Part shown: in pieces, positions 9,162-16,887 of the stretch | Numbering within the stretch: the first letter of the stretch is position 1 | Layout of the letters: each line of letters starts with the position of its first letter | DNA from: Listeria monocytogenes | GTDB taxonomy: Bacteria; Bacillota; Bacilli; Lactobacillales; Listeriaceae | Length of the DNA stretch: 64,000 bases | Direction: 5' to 3' | Assembly: GCF_013282665.1 (NCBI RefSeq) | Contig: NZ_CP054041.1 | Coordinates: 2,028,001-2,092,000 of the forward strand | Translations under genes and position numbers: made by a program | The notes under the pieces: model-generated | Told to the model about the DNA's origin: nothing | What the model saw: only the letters and a program-made list of their open reading frames with translations | Database searches by the model: none

Positions 9162-9440
9162 GTGTTAGAGAAAGAAAAGCGGATGATAATATCCGTAGAA
9201 CTGACACAGGAAATGATACAAGAACTCGACGTAGTTGTAGAAAAAGAAAAAATGGGGCGGAGTGAAGTTATAATGGAAGCAACGCAACAGTTTTTACAAG
9301 AGAAAAGGGCTCGCGAATTAAGAGACGAGATGGAACGCGGCTATGCAGAGATGGCGACAATTAATTTCGCTATCGCATGTGAGTGTACCCATGTCGAAGC
9401 AGAAGCAGAAGACAGGAATATTAGTATTTTAGGAGGTTAA
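9162..9440 (+). CDS. mazE: MazE/EndoAI-type antitoxin
   Basis: 92 residues starting at GTG (9162) behind GGGGG at 9149-9153. The N-terminal RMIISVELTQEMIQELDVVVEKEKMGRSEVIMEATQ... is a ribbon-helix-helix DNA-binding fold like B. subtilis NdoAI/EndoAI, with a C-terminal tail that would wrap the toxin. It sits 6 nt before mazF, between alr and rsbR as in Bacillus. Antitoxins of this class repress their own operon as a complex with the toxin; no operator was identified here. Confidence 0.9.
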   Translation: MLEKEKRMIISVELTQEMIQELDVVVEKEKMGRSEVIMEATQQFLQEKRARELRDEMERGYAEMATINFAIACECTHVEAEAEDRNISILGG

Positions 9441-9446
9441 TGGCTG

Positions 9447-9791
9447 ATGGTGAAGCGTGGTGATGTATACTACGCGGACCTTTCCCCCGTGGTCGGCAGC
9501 GAGCAAGGGGGAATACGGCCTGTTCTCATCATTCAAAATGATATTGGTAATAGATTCAGTCCAACTGTGATTGTGGCAGCAATAACTGCAAAAATTCAAA
9601 AAGCAAAATTGCCAACACACGTGGAAGCTACTCGCAAAGATGGCTTTGAGAGAGATTCTGTCATTCTTTTAGAACAAATTAGAACGATTGACAAACAGCG
9701 CCTGACAGACAAAATTACACATTTGGACGAAGAGTTAATGGCCAAGGTAAACAAGGCACTTGAAGTTAGTCTAGGAGTAGTAGAATTTTAA
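9447..9791 (+). CDS. mazF: MazF/EndoA-type mRNA interferase toxin
   Basis: 114 residues. [20 protein letters not shown] is the hallmark N-terminus of PemK/MazF endoribonucleases, with the conserved Arg-Gly-Asp and GGxRPV loop; [17 protein letters not shown] follows, and the later [14 protein letters not shown] supplies the conserved Asp-Ser and Gln residues. AGGAGG at 9431-9436 lies 10 nt before the ATG. The homologue in B. subtilis cleaves mRNA at UACAU-type sites; the exact specificity here is not shown. Confidence 0.94.
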   Translation: MVKRGDVYYADLSPVVGSEQGGIRPVLIIQNDIGNRFSPTVIVAAITAKIQKAKLPTHVEATRKDGFERDSVILLEQIRTIDKQRLTDKITHLDEELMAKVNKALEVSLGVVEF

Positions 9792-9840
9792 CCCCATCCT
9801 AAAAAAATAACATACAATGATGAATGCAGGGCAAAAGGGT

Positions 9841-9869
9841 CTGACGTAAATAATAGTTTAATACATAAT
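9841..9869 (+). promoter_or_regulatory. Putative sigma-A promoter upstream of rsbR
   Basis: CTGACG (9841-9846) and CATAAT (9864-9869) are 17 nt apart. Initiation near 9876 would put the long inverted repeat at 9877-9980 at the very 5' end of the transcript. Confidence 0.5.
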
Positions 9870-9876
9870 GAAATAA

Positions 9877-9980
9877 TTAACTGCTCTGAAGAAACAGTAA
9901 GGACATCAGAAACCTACAAACAACGCGTATCAATATACTCGCTAAATGTGTTTCTAATGTCTTTTTTAAAAGGCAGTTAA
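9877..9980 (+). ncRNA. Nested stem-loop leader with internal terminator-like hairpin, upstream of rsbR
   Basis: An outer perfect 8-bp pair, TTAACTGC (9877-9884) with GCAGTTAA (9973-9980), encloses an inner hairpin, GACATCAGAAAC (9902-9913) with GTTTCTAATGTC (9950-9961). The inner hairpin is followed by TTTTTT (9962-9967). It lies in the 250-nt gap between mazF and rsbR. It may simply be the mazEF terminator, or a leader or attenuator if the promoter at 9841 is used. Confidence 0.45.
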
Positions 9981-10041
9981 GCAAACCGCACAATTATAGA
10001 GAAAATTTTTTTAATAGTGGAGAAAGGTTGGAAAATAACTG

Positions 10042-10878
10042 ATGTATAAAGATTTTGCAAACTTCATCCGTACAAATAAAGCAGATTTACTAAACAATTG
10101 GATGAATGAAATGGAAAAACAATCAGATCAGCTAATCAACGACATTGCAAAAGAAGCAATGTACGAAGAAACTAGCAAAGAATTTGTGGATTTAATTGTT
10201 TCGAATGTTACCGAAAATGGCTCTAAATTCAATGAAAAACTAGATGATTTTGCAGAGAAAGTGGTCCACCTCGGTTGGCCGATTCATTTTGTCACCACTG
10301 GCCTACGTGTTTTTGGGCTTTTAGTATATACAGCAATGAGAGATGAAGATTTATTTTTAAAGAGAGAAGAAAAACCGGAAGATGATGCCTATTATCGCTT
10401 TGAAACATGGCTTTCCTCCATGTATAACAAAGTGGTCACTGCCTACGCAGATACGTGGGAAAAGACAGTTTCTATCCAAAAAAGTGCACTACAGGAATTA
10501 TCGGCACCACTTTTGCCAATATTTGAAAAAATTTCTGTAATGCCCCTAATTGGAACGATTGACACAGAAAGAGCCAAGTTAATCATAGAAAACTTACTAA
10601 TAGGCGTTGTAAAAAATCGGTCAGAAGTGGTTTTGATTGATATTACGGGAGTTCCTGTTGTTGATACAATGGTTGCGCATCACATCATTCAGGCGTCCGA
10701 AGCGGTTAGACTTGTCGGCTGTCAGGCGATGCTTGTAGGGATTAGACCAGAAATCGCGCAAACAATCGTTAACCTAGGAATTGAATTAGATCAAATTATC
10801 ACGACCAACACAATGAAAAAAGGCATGGAGCGTGCGCTAGCCTTGACGAACAGAGAGATAGTAGAAAAAGAGGGGTGA
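10042..10878 (+). CDS. rsbR: Stressosome sensor/scaffold RsbR
   Basis: 278 residues. An N-terminal non-haem globin-like sensory domain (1-135) is joined by a helix to a C-terminal STAS domain. The two threonines phosphorylated by RsbT in this family are at 175 (GTIDTERAK) and 209 (VVDTMVAHH). RsbR and RsbS build the stressosome core that sequesters RsbT until stress. The gene opens the rsb operon and overlaps the region of the rsbS start. The ribosome site GAGAAAGG lies 14 nt before the ATG. Confidence 0.96.
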   Translation: MYKDFANFIRTNKADLLNNWMNEMEKQSDQLINDIAKEAMYEETSKEFVDLIVSNVTENGSKFNEKLDDFAEKVVHLGWPIHFVTTGLRVFGLLVYTAMRDEDLFLKREEKPEDDAYYRFETWLSSMYNKVVTAYADTWEKTVSIQKSALQELSAPLLPIFEKISVMPLIGTIDTERAKLIIENLLIGVVKNRSEVVLIDITGVPVVDTMVAHHIIQASEAVRLVGCQAMLVGIRPEIAQTIVNLGIELDQIITTNTMKKGMERALALTNREIVEKEG

Positions 10879-10883
10879 ATACT

Positions 10884-11240
10884 GTGGGGATACCAATCTT
10901 AAAGTTAGGTGAATGTTTATTAATTTCTATCCAGAGTGAATTAGATGATCATACTGCGGTAGAATTCCAAGAAGATTTACTTGCAAAAATCCATGAAACG
11001 TCGGCCAGAGGAGTAGTCATTGATATCACTTCCATCGATTTTATTGATTCATTTATTGCAAAAATTCTTGGAGATGTAGTAAGTATGTCTAAACTAATGG
11101 GTGCAAAAGTGGTTGTAACTGGGATACAACCAGCAGTTGCGATTACACTAATTGAACTCGGGATCACGTTTAGCGGAGTACTTTCGGCGATGGACCTTGA
11201 AAGTGGTCTGGAAAAACTTAAACAGGAATTGGGGGAATGA
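10884..11240 (+). CDS. rsbS: Stressosome STAS protein RsbS, RsbT antagonist
   Basis: 118 residues, a single STAS domain. The GTG at 10884 is chosen because AGAGGGG ends 8 nt upstream; an in-frame GTG at 10875 overlaps that ribosome site. Ser56 in [10 protein letters not shown] is the RsbT-phosphorylated residue of the family. RsbS forms the stressosome core with RsbR and binds RsbT; phosphorylation releases RsbT toward RsbU. The rsbR stop lies just upstream and rsbT starts at the rsbS stop, so the genes are tightly coupled. Confidence 0.95.
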
Positions 11241-11242
11241 AC

Positions 11243-11653
11243 ATGACATTCCAATCCTGTGTAAAGATAATAAATGAATGGGACATTGTAGCTGCAAGGC
11301 AACTAGGTAGAAAAATATCCAAAGAAATTGGTTTTGGAACAGTTGACCAAGCAAGAATTACAACTGCCATCAGTGAATTAGCTAGAAATATTTTCCTTTA
11401 TGCTGGACGAGGAGAAATCTGTATTGAAAAAGTAAGTGAATCTGGTAAACAAGGAATGATTATTGTTGCCAAAGACAAAGGTCCAGGTATTGTAGACATC
11501 AGAAAAGTAATGCAAGATGGTTATACAACATCGGGCGGACTTGGAGCAGGTCTTCCAGGAGTCAAACGTTTAATGGACAGTTTTGATATTGAATCCAGTA
11601 TTGAAGGCGATTCAAAAGGAACGGTAATTACAACAACGAAATGGGTTCGGTAA
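11243..11653 (+). CDS. rsbT: Stressosome serine/threonine kinase RsbT
   Basis: 136 residues with a GHKL-type ATP-binding fold (ISELARNIFLYA as N box; KDKGPGI and GLGAGLPGVKRLMD as G1/G2). The ATG at 11243 lies 7 nt after GGGGG, whereas the ATG at 11237 is too close, so 11243 is preferred. RsbT phosphorylates RsbR and RsbS upon stress and then binds the N-terminal domain of RsbU to activate its phosphatase. In this genome that downstream partner is truncated. Confidence 0.95.
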   Translation: MTFQSCVKIINEWDIVAARQLGRKISKEIGFGTVDQARITTAISELARNIFLYAGRGEICIEKVSESGKQGMIIVAKDKGPGIVDIRKVMQDGYTTSGGLGAGLPGVKRLMDSFDIESSIEGDSKGTVITTTKWVR

Positions 11654-11669
11654 GGAGATCTAGAAAAAA

Positions 11670-12605
11670 ATGGAAAAAGCTTTTGAGGGGAAATACCGTG
11701 ATATTCTTATTCAGTATTTAGAACATCAAGATGAAGAAATTCTTTATACTTGCGAAAAATTATCCAGAGAAGCTATGGAAGAGCGAGTATCACCAGAAGA
11801 AATTGTCCATTTACATCGCTCGGTTCTTGAACTATACGGAAAAGAGTTGCCGGATTTCGTACGATTATCATTTGATGTACTACTTGAAATAATGGTAGGC
11901 TACGGCTTAGCTTATATGGAACATCTTAGTCTAAGAACCGAGCAAAAAGAATTACGTAGTGAAATCGCTCAAGCGGAAGATATGCAAAAAACGTTAATGA
12001 AAACAGAGGTACCGGAACACGATGAACTTGATTTTGGGGTTATTAGTGTCGCAGCCAGACAAATGAGTGGTGATTACTATAGCTTTACAGAAGAAGGAGA
12101 TAAACAAATCGGTATCGCGCTTGCTGATGTTATTGGTAAAGGAATTCCAGCCGCATTTAGTATTTCTATGATAAAATACGCATTAGCTGGAATGACCGGA
12201 GATGACAGAAAGCCATCTATTGTGCTTGAATCATTAAACCAAGTAGCGGAAGAAAATATTAACGACAATATGTTTATCACGATGTTTTATGGGCTTTATC
12301 ATGAAGATACATATTTGTTTGAATATGGGTCAGCTGGACATGAGCTGGGCCTCTACTATCAACATAAAGAAAACAGCTTTTCTGACTTATACGCCAAAGG
12401 TTTACCACTCGGCGTAGATAAAAATGCTGTCTACCGTCAATTTGATAAGAAAATTGAAGTGGGCGATGCCATATTTATTATGTCAGATGGTGTAACTGAA
12501 ACAAGAACTGCTAATGGTTTCATCGAACGTGAAGAATTAACGGAAATTATTGCAGCACATATTTCGTTATCAGCTGAAAAAATGGTACATGCGATTTATG
12601 ATTAA
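11670..12605 (+). CDS. rsbU: RsbV-P phosphatase RsbU, truncated by an in-frame TAA
   Basis: 311 residues instead of an expected 334. Residues 1-85 are the RsbT-binding four-helix domain. The PP2C/SpoIIE-type phosphatase domain starts near 120 with SGDYYS (Asp135), ADVIGKGIPAAF (Asp153), SAGHELGLYY and IMSDGVTET (Asp273). The reading frame stops at TAA (12603-12605), where one base change from CAA would give Gln312. After it the frame stays open for 22 codons (12606-12671), ending in TAA at 12672-12674. Those codons encode LHDDFTLICIKRTK, the DD-x-T motif that supplies a metal ligand in this family. The truncated protein is therefore probably inactive or unstable. Listeria, as I know it, lacks the second RsbV phosphatase RsbP. 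Confidence 0.92.
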   Translation: MEKAFEGKYRDILIQYLEHQDEEILYTCEKLSREAMEERVSPEEIVHLHRSVLELYGKELPDFVRLSFDVLLEIMVGYGLAYMEHLSLRTEQKELRSEIAQAEDMQKTLMKTEVPEHDELDFGVISVAARQMSGDYYSFTEEGDKQIGIALADVIGKGIPAAFSISMIKYALAGMTGDDRKPSIVLESLNQVAEENINDNMFITMFYGLYHEDTYLFEYGSAGHELGLYYQHKENSFSDLYAKGLPLGVDKNAVYRQFDKKIEVGDAIFIMSDGVTETRTANGFIEREELTEIIAAHISLSAEKMVHAIYD

Positions 12606-12761
12606 TTAGTTAAAATGCAAAATTTCGAGTTGCATGATGACTTTACGCTTATTTGCATTAAGCGAACTAAATAAGAAGAAGTGAAGACGGACCTCATTCT
12701 TTAGAGAACATTTACTGGTGAGTAAACGTATTTAAAGAGTGGAACGTTTTTATTTTTGGAT

Positions 12762-12786
12762 GTTTTAATTTTATTTGTTAGGGTAA
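12762..12786 (+). promoter_or_regulatory. SigB promoter of rsbV-rsbW-sigB-rsbX
   Basis: GTTTTA (12762-12767), a 13-nt spacer and GGGTAA (12781-12786) match the SigB consensus. It lies 37 nt before the rsbV ATG. This is the classical autoregulatory promoter of the SigB operon. It amplifies sigB once active and could partly bypass rsbU at the level of transcription only. Confidence 0.9.
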
Positions 12787-12822
12787 AATCGACAGTATAC
12801 TTAAATTAGATGGGGTGAAGTG

Positions 12823-13167
12823 ATGAATATTAGTATAGAAATAAAAGAGCGTGATACTGACCACATAGATATATTTGTTGCTGGGGAGATTGATGCTTAT
12901 ACAGCGCCAAAGGTAAAAGAAGCTCTAGAAGTGTATCAAGTAAAAGAGGGTATTGTACTTCGAATCGATTTAACAGAAGTAAGTTACATGGATAGCACCG
13001 GATTAGGCGTATTTGTAGGAGCGTTTAAAAGCTTACGTCAACGCCAAAGTGAACTTGTCTTGTTTGGTTTAAGCGACCGACTTTTCCGATTGTTTGAAAT
13101 CACAGGATTGTCAGATATCATTGAAATCAAAAATGTAGAGGGTGAAATGAATGGCAACAATGCATGA
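12823..13167 (+). CDS. rsbV: Anti-anti-sigma factor RsbV
   Basis: 114 residues, a STAS domain of the SpoIIAA family. The ATG at 12823 is preferred over the overlapping GTG at 12820, with GGGGTG as ribosome site. The phosphorylated serine lies in [12 protein letters not shown] (Ser58 by my count). Unphosphorylated RsbV binds RsbW and releases SigB; RsbW re-phosphorylates it and RsbU removes the phosphate. The gene overlaps rsbW by 17 nt. Confidence 0.95.
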   Translation: MNISIEIKERDTDHIDIFVAGEIDAYTAPKVKEALEVYQVKEGIVLRIDLTEVSYMDSTGLGVFVGAFKSLRQRQSELVLFGLSDRLFRLFEITGLSDIIEIKNVEGEMNGNNA

Positions 13168-13624
13168 CAAAATTACATTACAACTTCCTGCCAAGCCTGA
13201 ATATGTTAGTTTAGGTAGACTTTCATTATCAGGAATTGCAAGTCGCGCAGGATTTTCTTATGAAGCAATTGAAGATTTGAAAATAGCCGTAAGTGAAGCC
13301 ATCACTAATTCTGTAAAGCACGCATTTAAAGGAGAAGATGATGGGGAAATTACAGTAGAATATCTTATTTATGAAGACAAATTAGAAGTTCGTGTTTCTG
13401 ATAATGGAACAAGCTTCGACTTAGAAACTCGTAAACAAGAAATTGGCCCATATGAAGTAGGAGAAGATGCGGAGATGATGCGTATCGGAGGTCTAGGTTT
13501 ATTTTTAATTGAAACATTAATGGATGACGTGAAACTTTATTACGATGAAGGGGTTTCTGTCGTAATGACCAAATATATTAATGAAAAGCAGGTGGAGGAG
13601 AATGCCAAAAGTATCTCAACCTGA
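13151..13624 (+). CDS. rsbW: Anti-sigma factor and serine kinase RsbW
   Basis: 157 residues with a GHKL kinase fold: [14 protein letters not shown] (N box), VSDNGTSFD (G1) and [16 protein letters not shown] (G2). RsbW holds SigB inactive and phosphorylates RsbV. Its start lies inside rsbV and its end overlaps the sigB start by 23 nt. This keeps the ratio of kinase, antagonist and sigma factor coordinated. Confidence 0.96.
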   Translation: MATMHDKITLQLPAKPEYVSLGRLSLSGIASRAGFSYEAIEDLKIAVSEAITNSVKHAFKGEDDGEITVEYLIYEDKLEVRVSDNGTSFDLETRKQEIGPYEVGEDAEMMRIGGLGLFLIETLMDDVKLYYDEGVSVVMTKYINEKQVEENAKSIST

Positions 13625-14381
13625 TAAAGAAGCAAAAGAAAAAGTGTATATTTGGATTGCCGCTTATCAAGAAAACGGTGACGAAGATGCCCAGTATAAT
13701 TTAGTCGTTCATTATAAAAATTTAGTAGAATCGATTGCCCGCAAATATTCCCAAGGTAAATCTTTTCACGAAGATTTAGTTCAAGTTGGAAATATCGGTT
13801 TGCTTGGTGCTATTAGACGTTATGACGCGACTTTTGGGAAAAGCTTTGAAGCATTTGCTGTGCCGACGATTGTTGGTGAAATTAAACGTTTTTTGCGTGA
13901 TAAAACATGGAGCGTACATGTACCGCGTCGAATTAAAGAATTAGGTCCAAAAATTAAAAATGCCGTGGAAGAGCTAACAAGAGAATTGCAAAGCTCGCCG
14001 CAAATTAGCGACATTGCTGATTTCATCGGTGTCACGGAAGAAGAAGTTTTAGAAGCGATGGAAATGGGAAAAAGTTACCAAGCACTTTCTGTAGATCATT
14101 CGATTGAAGCAGATTCGGATGGAAGTACCATTACGTTACTTGATGTAGTTGGTGGTACGGATGATGGATTTGAGCGTGTGAATCAACGTATGCTCTTAGA
14201 GAAAGTTCTCCCAGTTTTAGATGAGCGAGAACAGAAGATTTTGCAATTTACATTTATTGAAAATCGCAGTCAAAAAGAAACGGGTGAACTACTCGATATA
14301 TCACAAATGCATGTGTCTAGAATCCAACGTCAAGCTATTAAAAAACTTCGAGAGGCGTTGCAGAATGAGGAAGTGGAGTAA
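13602..14381 (+). CDS. sigB: General stress RNA polymerase sigma factor SigB
   Basis: 259 residues. The ATG at 13602 follows GGTGGAGGAG; a longer reading from 13581 lies within rsbW and lacks a ribosome site. Region 2 is visible as [21 protein letters not shown], region 3 in the middle ([12 protein letters not shown]) and region 4 as [44 protein letters not shown] with a helix-turn-helix. It directs the general stress regulon (acid, osmotic, bile). The gene appears intact, so any defect in this strain lies upstream in rsbU. Confidence 0.97.
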   Translation: MPKVSQPDKEAKEKVYIWIAAYQENGDEDAQYNLVVHYKNLVESIARKYSQGKSFHEDLVQVGNIGLLGAIRRYDATFGKSFEAFAVPTIVGEIKRFLRDKTWSVHVPRRIKELGPKIKNAVEELTRELQSSPQISDIADFIGVTEEEVLEAMEMGKSYQALSVDHSIEADSDGSTITLLDVVGGTDDGFERVNQRMLLEKVLPVLDEREQKILQFTFIENRSQKETGELLDISQMHVSRIQRQAIKKLREALQNEEVE

Positions 14382-14981
14382 ATGAACAAGGCAGTTGAAT
14401 CAAATAATTTATTTGTATTTCAACGTTCTAAAGCATTACAACAATACTGCGGGGATGTTTATTTTACCCATGAAGACAAAAATGGTTTTTTGTATGTTCT
14501 TTCTGATGGACTTGGGAGCGGGCTCGAAGCTAATAGAGCGGCCAAAGCGACCGTTGATGCCATAAAAGAGGATATCCATGCAGATATTACCGATATGCTT
14601 GAAAAAGCGAATCAGGCTGTTTCAGGACTTCGTGGTGCTGCGGTAGCTATTATTAAAGGTGACTACTTAACGAAGACCCTTTATTATACTGGTATGGGTA
14701 ATATTCGGTTTTATATGATTGGGATGGAAGATAAGCTTATTTTTCCGCTTTCTGGTTCTGGATTTTTGTCCGGTCGAAAACAGAAATATCGGTTGCAATC
14801 ATTTAAATATAAACCAGGCAGTAAGTTTTTAATGCATTCAGATGGACTTGTTCTTTCTCGCGTTAGAAAAAGCCTAGAATCGCCACTTTGTGTAGTGAAA
14901 ATCGGGCATTTAATCGAGCGTAATATATTAGATATTCCAACAGATGATGTTACTTTTATAGTTGGGAAATTTCCGGAATAA
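14382..14981 (+). CDS. rsbX: RsbX, feedback phosphatase of the stressosome
   Basis: 199 residues, a PP2C-type serine phosphatase. Motifs include YVLSDGLGSGLEANRAAKATV with its metal-binding Asp, FLMHSDGLVLSR, and a late IPTDDVTFIVGKF, which is the DD-x-T element that RsbU lacks here. RsbX dephosphorylates RsbS and RsbR and resets the stressosome. The ATG abuts the sigB stop, and a terminator follows. Confidence 0.95.
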   Translation: MNKAVESNNLFVFQRSKALQQYCGDVYFTHEDKNGFLYVLSDGLGSGLEANRAAKATVDAIKEDIHADITDMLEKANQAVSGLRGAAVAIIKGDYLTKTLYYTGMGNIRFYMIGMEDKLIFPLSGSGFLSGRKQKYRLQSFKYKPGSKFLMHSDGLVLSRVRKSLESPLCVVKIGHLIERNILDIPTDDVTFIVGKFPE

Positions 14982-14983
14982 CA

Positions 14984-15025
14984 AAACACCTTTTAAACTA
15001 GCAATCGTTTAAAAGGCGTTTTTTT
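14984..15025 (+). terminator. Terminator of the SigB operon
   Basis: CACCTTTTAAAC and GTTTAAAAGGCG form a strong stem followed by seven T residues, directly after rsbX. Confidence 0.9.
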
Positions 15026-15096
15026 CGTAATGGACATGAGAACTTAGTCTATTTATGGTATATTAGAATAGAGCGCTAGTTTTTTATACTTAATCA

Positions 15097-15112
15097 TGTG
15101 ATAAATATCACT
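15097..15112 (+). promoter_or_regulatory. CRP/FNR-type palindrome upstream of the SulP gene
   Basis: TGTGATAAATATCACT contains a perfect GTGATA-AA-TATCAC palindrome and fits TGTGA-N6-TCACA in nine of ten positions. It may be bound by a Crp/Fnr-family regulator. It lies 74 nt before the TTG start, downstream of a weak TATACT at 15085, so repression would be the likely mode. Confidence 0.45.
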
Positions 15113-15117
15113 TAATA

Positions 15118-15147
15118 AGCGTGAAGCAATCTTGCTTTGCGTTTTTT
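15118..15147 (+). terminator. Terminator-like hairpin in the SulP leader
   Basis: GCGTGAAGCAA pairs with TTGCTTTGCG and is followed by TTTTTT, only about 40 nt before the SulP start. The rsb operon already has its own terminator, so this one would act on a short leader transcript. Confidence 0.55.
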
Positions 15148-15185
15148 CGCGCGGATTAAAATATAAATTAGAGAGAAGGAGCAAA

Positions 15186-16817
15186 TTGAAGAAAGTTTGG
15201 TTGAATAGTGTAAAAGATTATACGTGGGCGAGATTTAGGAAAGACTTGCTTGCGGGAATTATCGTGGGCATTATAGCTTTACCACTAGCGATGTCCTTCG
15301 CGATTGCATCAGGTGTGAGTCCGGAATATGGGATTTATTCGAGTTTTGTAGCCGGAATAATCGTTTCTATTTTCGGGGGATCGAAGTTTCAAATTGCCGG
15401 CCCAACTGGCGCTTTTATTCCAGTGTTACTCGGAATCGTATTAACTTATGGTTATCAAGATTTACTAGTTGCTGGGATGATGGCAGGGGTCTTACTTTGC
15501 TTAATGGGGATTTTTAAAATTGGAGCATTAATCAAATTTATTCCACGACCAGTGACAATCGGATTTACAGCCGGGATTGCTGTCACGATTTTTATGGGGC
15601 AGGTGGGGAACTTCCTCGGTTTAACAGGTATGGAAAAACATGAATCATTTGTCGCGAATATGAATGAGATCTGGTTACATTTAGATTCATGGAATTTCTA
15701 TAGTGTGCTCATTTCCTGTATTTGTATGCTTGTCTTATTTATTTTTCCGAAAATTTTACCGAGAATTCCAGCACCACTTATTGGACTTGTGATTACGACG
15801 GCGATTGCTATGCTATTTTTCCCAGATGCGCTTCCGACGATTGGGTCAGCGTATGGAGATATTCCGAGTACATTTCCTCCGTTTGAATTTCCCGATATGA
15901 CTTTTGCGAATATGAGTAAATTGATTGGGCCAGCTTTTGTTATTGCGATGCTCGGTGGGATTGAATCGCTTCTTTCGGCAGTTGTGGCAGATGGAATGAC
16001 GAATACAAAACACAATAGTAATCGCGAACTCATTGGGCAAGGTATCGCAAATATTGTAACGCCAATGTTCGGCGGGATTCCGGCAACGGGAGCTATCGCA
16101 AGAACGGCAACCAATATTAATAATGGCGCAACAAGCCGTGTCTCAGGCGTTATCCACGGGATTTTCGTTTTACTCACTTTACTTGTACTTGCACCAGTAG
16201 CTGTCAATATCCCAATTGCTGCAATGGCGCCGATTTTAATGCTAGTTGCTTGGAATATGAGCGAACGAAAAACCTTCCAACACATTATTAAGTTAAAATC
16301 GGGTGATACGTTAGTTCTGATTATTACTTTTTTATTAACAGTGTTTGCAAGCTTAACTGTGGCCGTCGAAGTTGGTTTACTGCTGGCAGTGGTGCTTTTC
16401 GCTAAACAAATGGGAAGTTCGATGCAAATTGAAGAAATCGAACCAGAAGGCGCCGAAATTGCTCCTCATTTACACGAGAAAATGAGTATTTTTACTATTC
16501 GTGGGCCATTGTTTTTTGGTGCAGCACAGATTTTTCAACAAAATATTATCAAAGCAATCCATGTTAAACCAAAATATCTTATCTTGCGAATGGGGAAAGT
16601 ACCGATTATTGATGCTACAGCAGAAGGCTATTTCCACCAAATTGAAAAAGAATTTTCGAAGCAAGGCGGGCAAATTTTGATTACTGGACTAACAGATAAA
16701 GCGAAAGAAAGTTTGAAAGGTAGCGGACTTTACGACCGAATCGGCGAAGAACACTTCTTTTCCCATACCGAAGATGCAATTCATTATGCGGAAAATGCTT
16801 TAAATAAAGGAGACTGA
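15186..16817 (+). CDS. SulP-family anion transporter with STAS domain
   Basis: 543 residues from the TTG at 15186 behind AAGGAG; an upstream in-frame ATG at 15132 lies inside the leader hairpin and lacks a ribosome site. About ten to twelve membrane segments carry SulP features: RKDLLAGIIVGIIALPLAMSF at the first segment, FQIAGPTGAFIPVL, and the NRELIGQGIANI region. A cytoplasmic STAS domain occupies about 430-540 (IFTIRGPLFFGAAQIF...LILRMGKVPIIDAT). The family moves sulfate, bicarbonate or other anions; the substrate cannot be told from sequence. It is expressed from its own leader, behind the sigB operon. Confidence 0.9.
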   Translation: MKKVWLNSVKDYTWARFRKDLLAGIIVGIIALPLAMSFAIASGVSPEYGIYSSFVAGIIVSIFGGSKFQIAGPTGAFIPVLLGIVLTYGYQDLLVAGMMAGVLLCLMGIFKIGALIKFIPRPVTIGFTAGIAVTIFMGQVGNFLGLTGMEKHESFVANMNEIWLHLDSWNFYSVLISCICMLVLFIFPKILPRIPAPLIGLVITTAIAMLFFPDALPTIGSAYGDIPSTFPPFEFPDMTFANMSKLIGPAFVIAMLGGIESLLSAVVADGMTNTKHNSNRELIGQGIANIVTPMFGGIPATGAIARTATNINNGATSRVSGVIHGIFVLLTLLVLAPVAVNIPIAAMAPILMLVAWNMSERKTFQHIIKLKSGDTLVLIITFLLTVFASLTVAVEVGLLLAVVLFAKQMGSSMQIEEIEPEGAEIAPHLHEKMSIFTIRGPLFFGAAQIFQQNIIKAIHVKPKYLILRMGKVPIIDATAEGYFHQIEKEFSKQGGQILITGLTDKAKESLKGSGLYDRIGEEHFFSHTEDAIHYAENALNKGD

Positions 16818-16823
16818 TAGCTT

Positions 16824-16853
16824 TTGTCAGTTGAAACGTAATTATGTTACACT
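16824..16853 (+). promoter_or_regulatory. Possible sigma-A promoter of tex
   Basis: TTGTCA (16824-16829) and TACACT (16848-16853) are 18 nt apart, 35 nt before the tex ATG. Confidence 0.45.
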
Positions 16854-16887
16854 TAGTAGATAATGAAATAATTGGAGGCTATCAAGT

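Noticed and set aside
15698..16285. 195-codon open frame on the minus strand inside the SulP gene
   Set aside because: Shadow frame of a membrane-protein gene, with no ribosome site or domain pattern.
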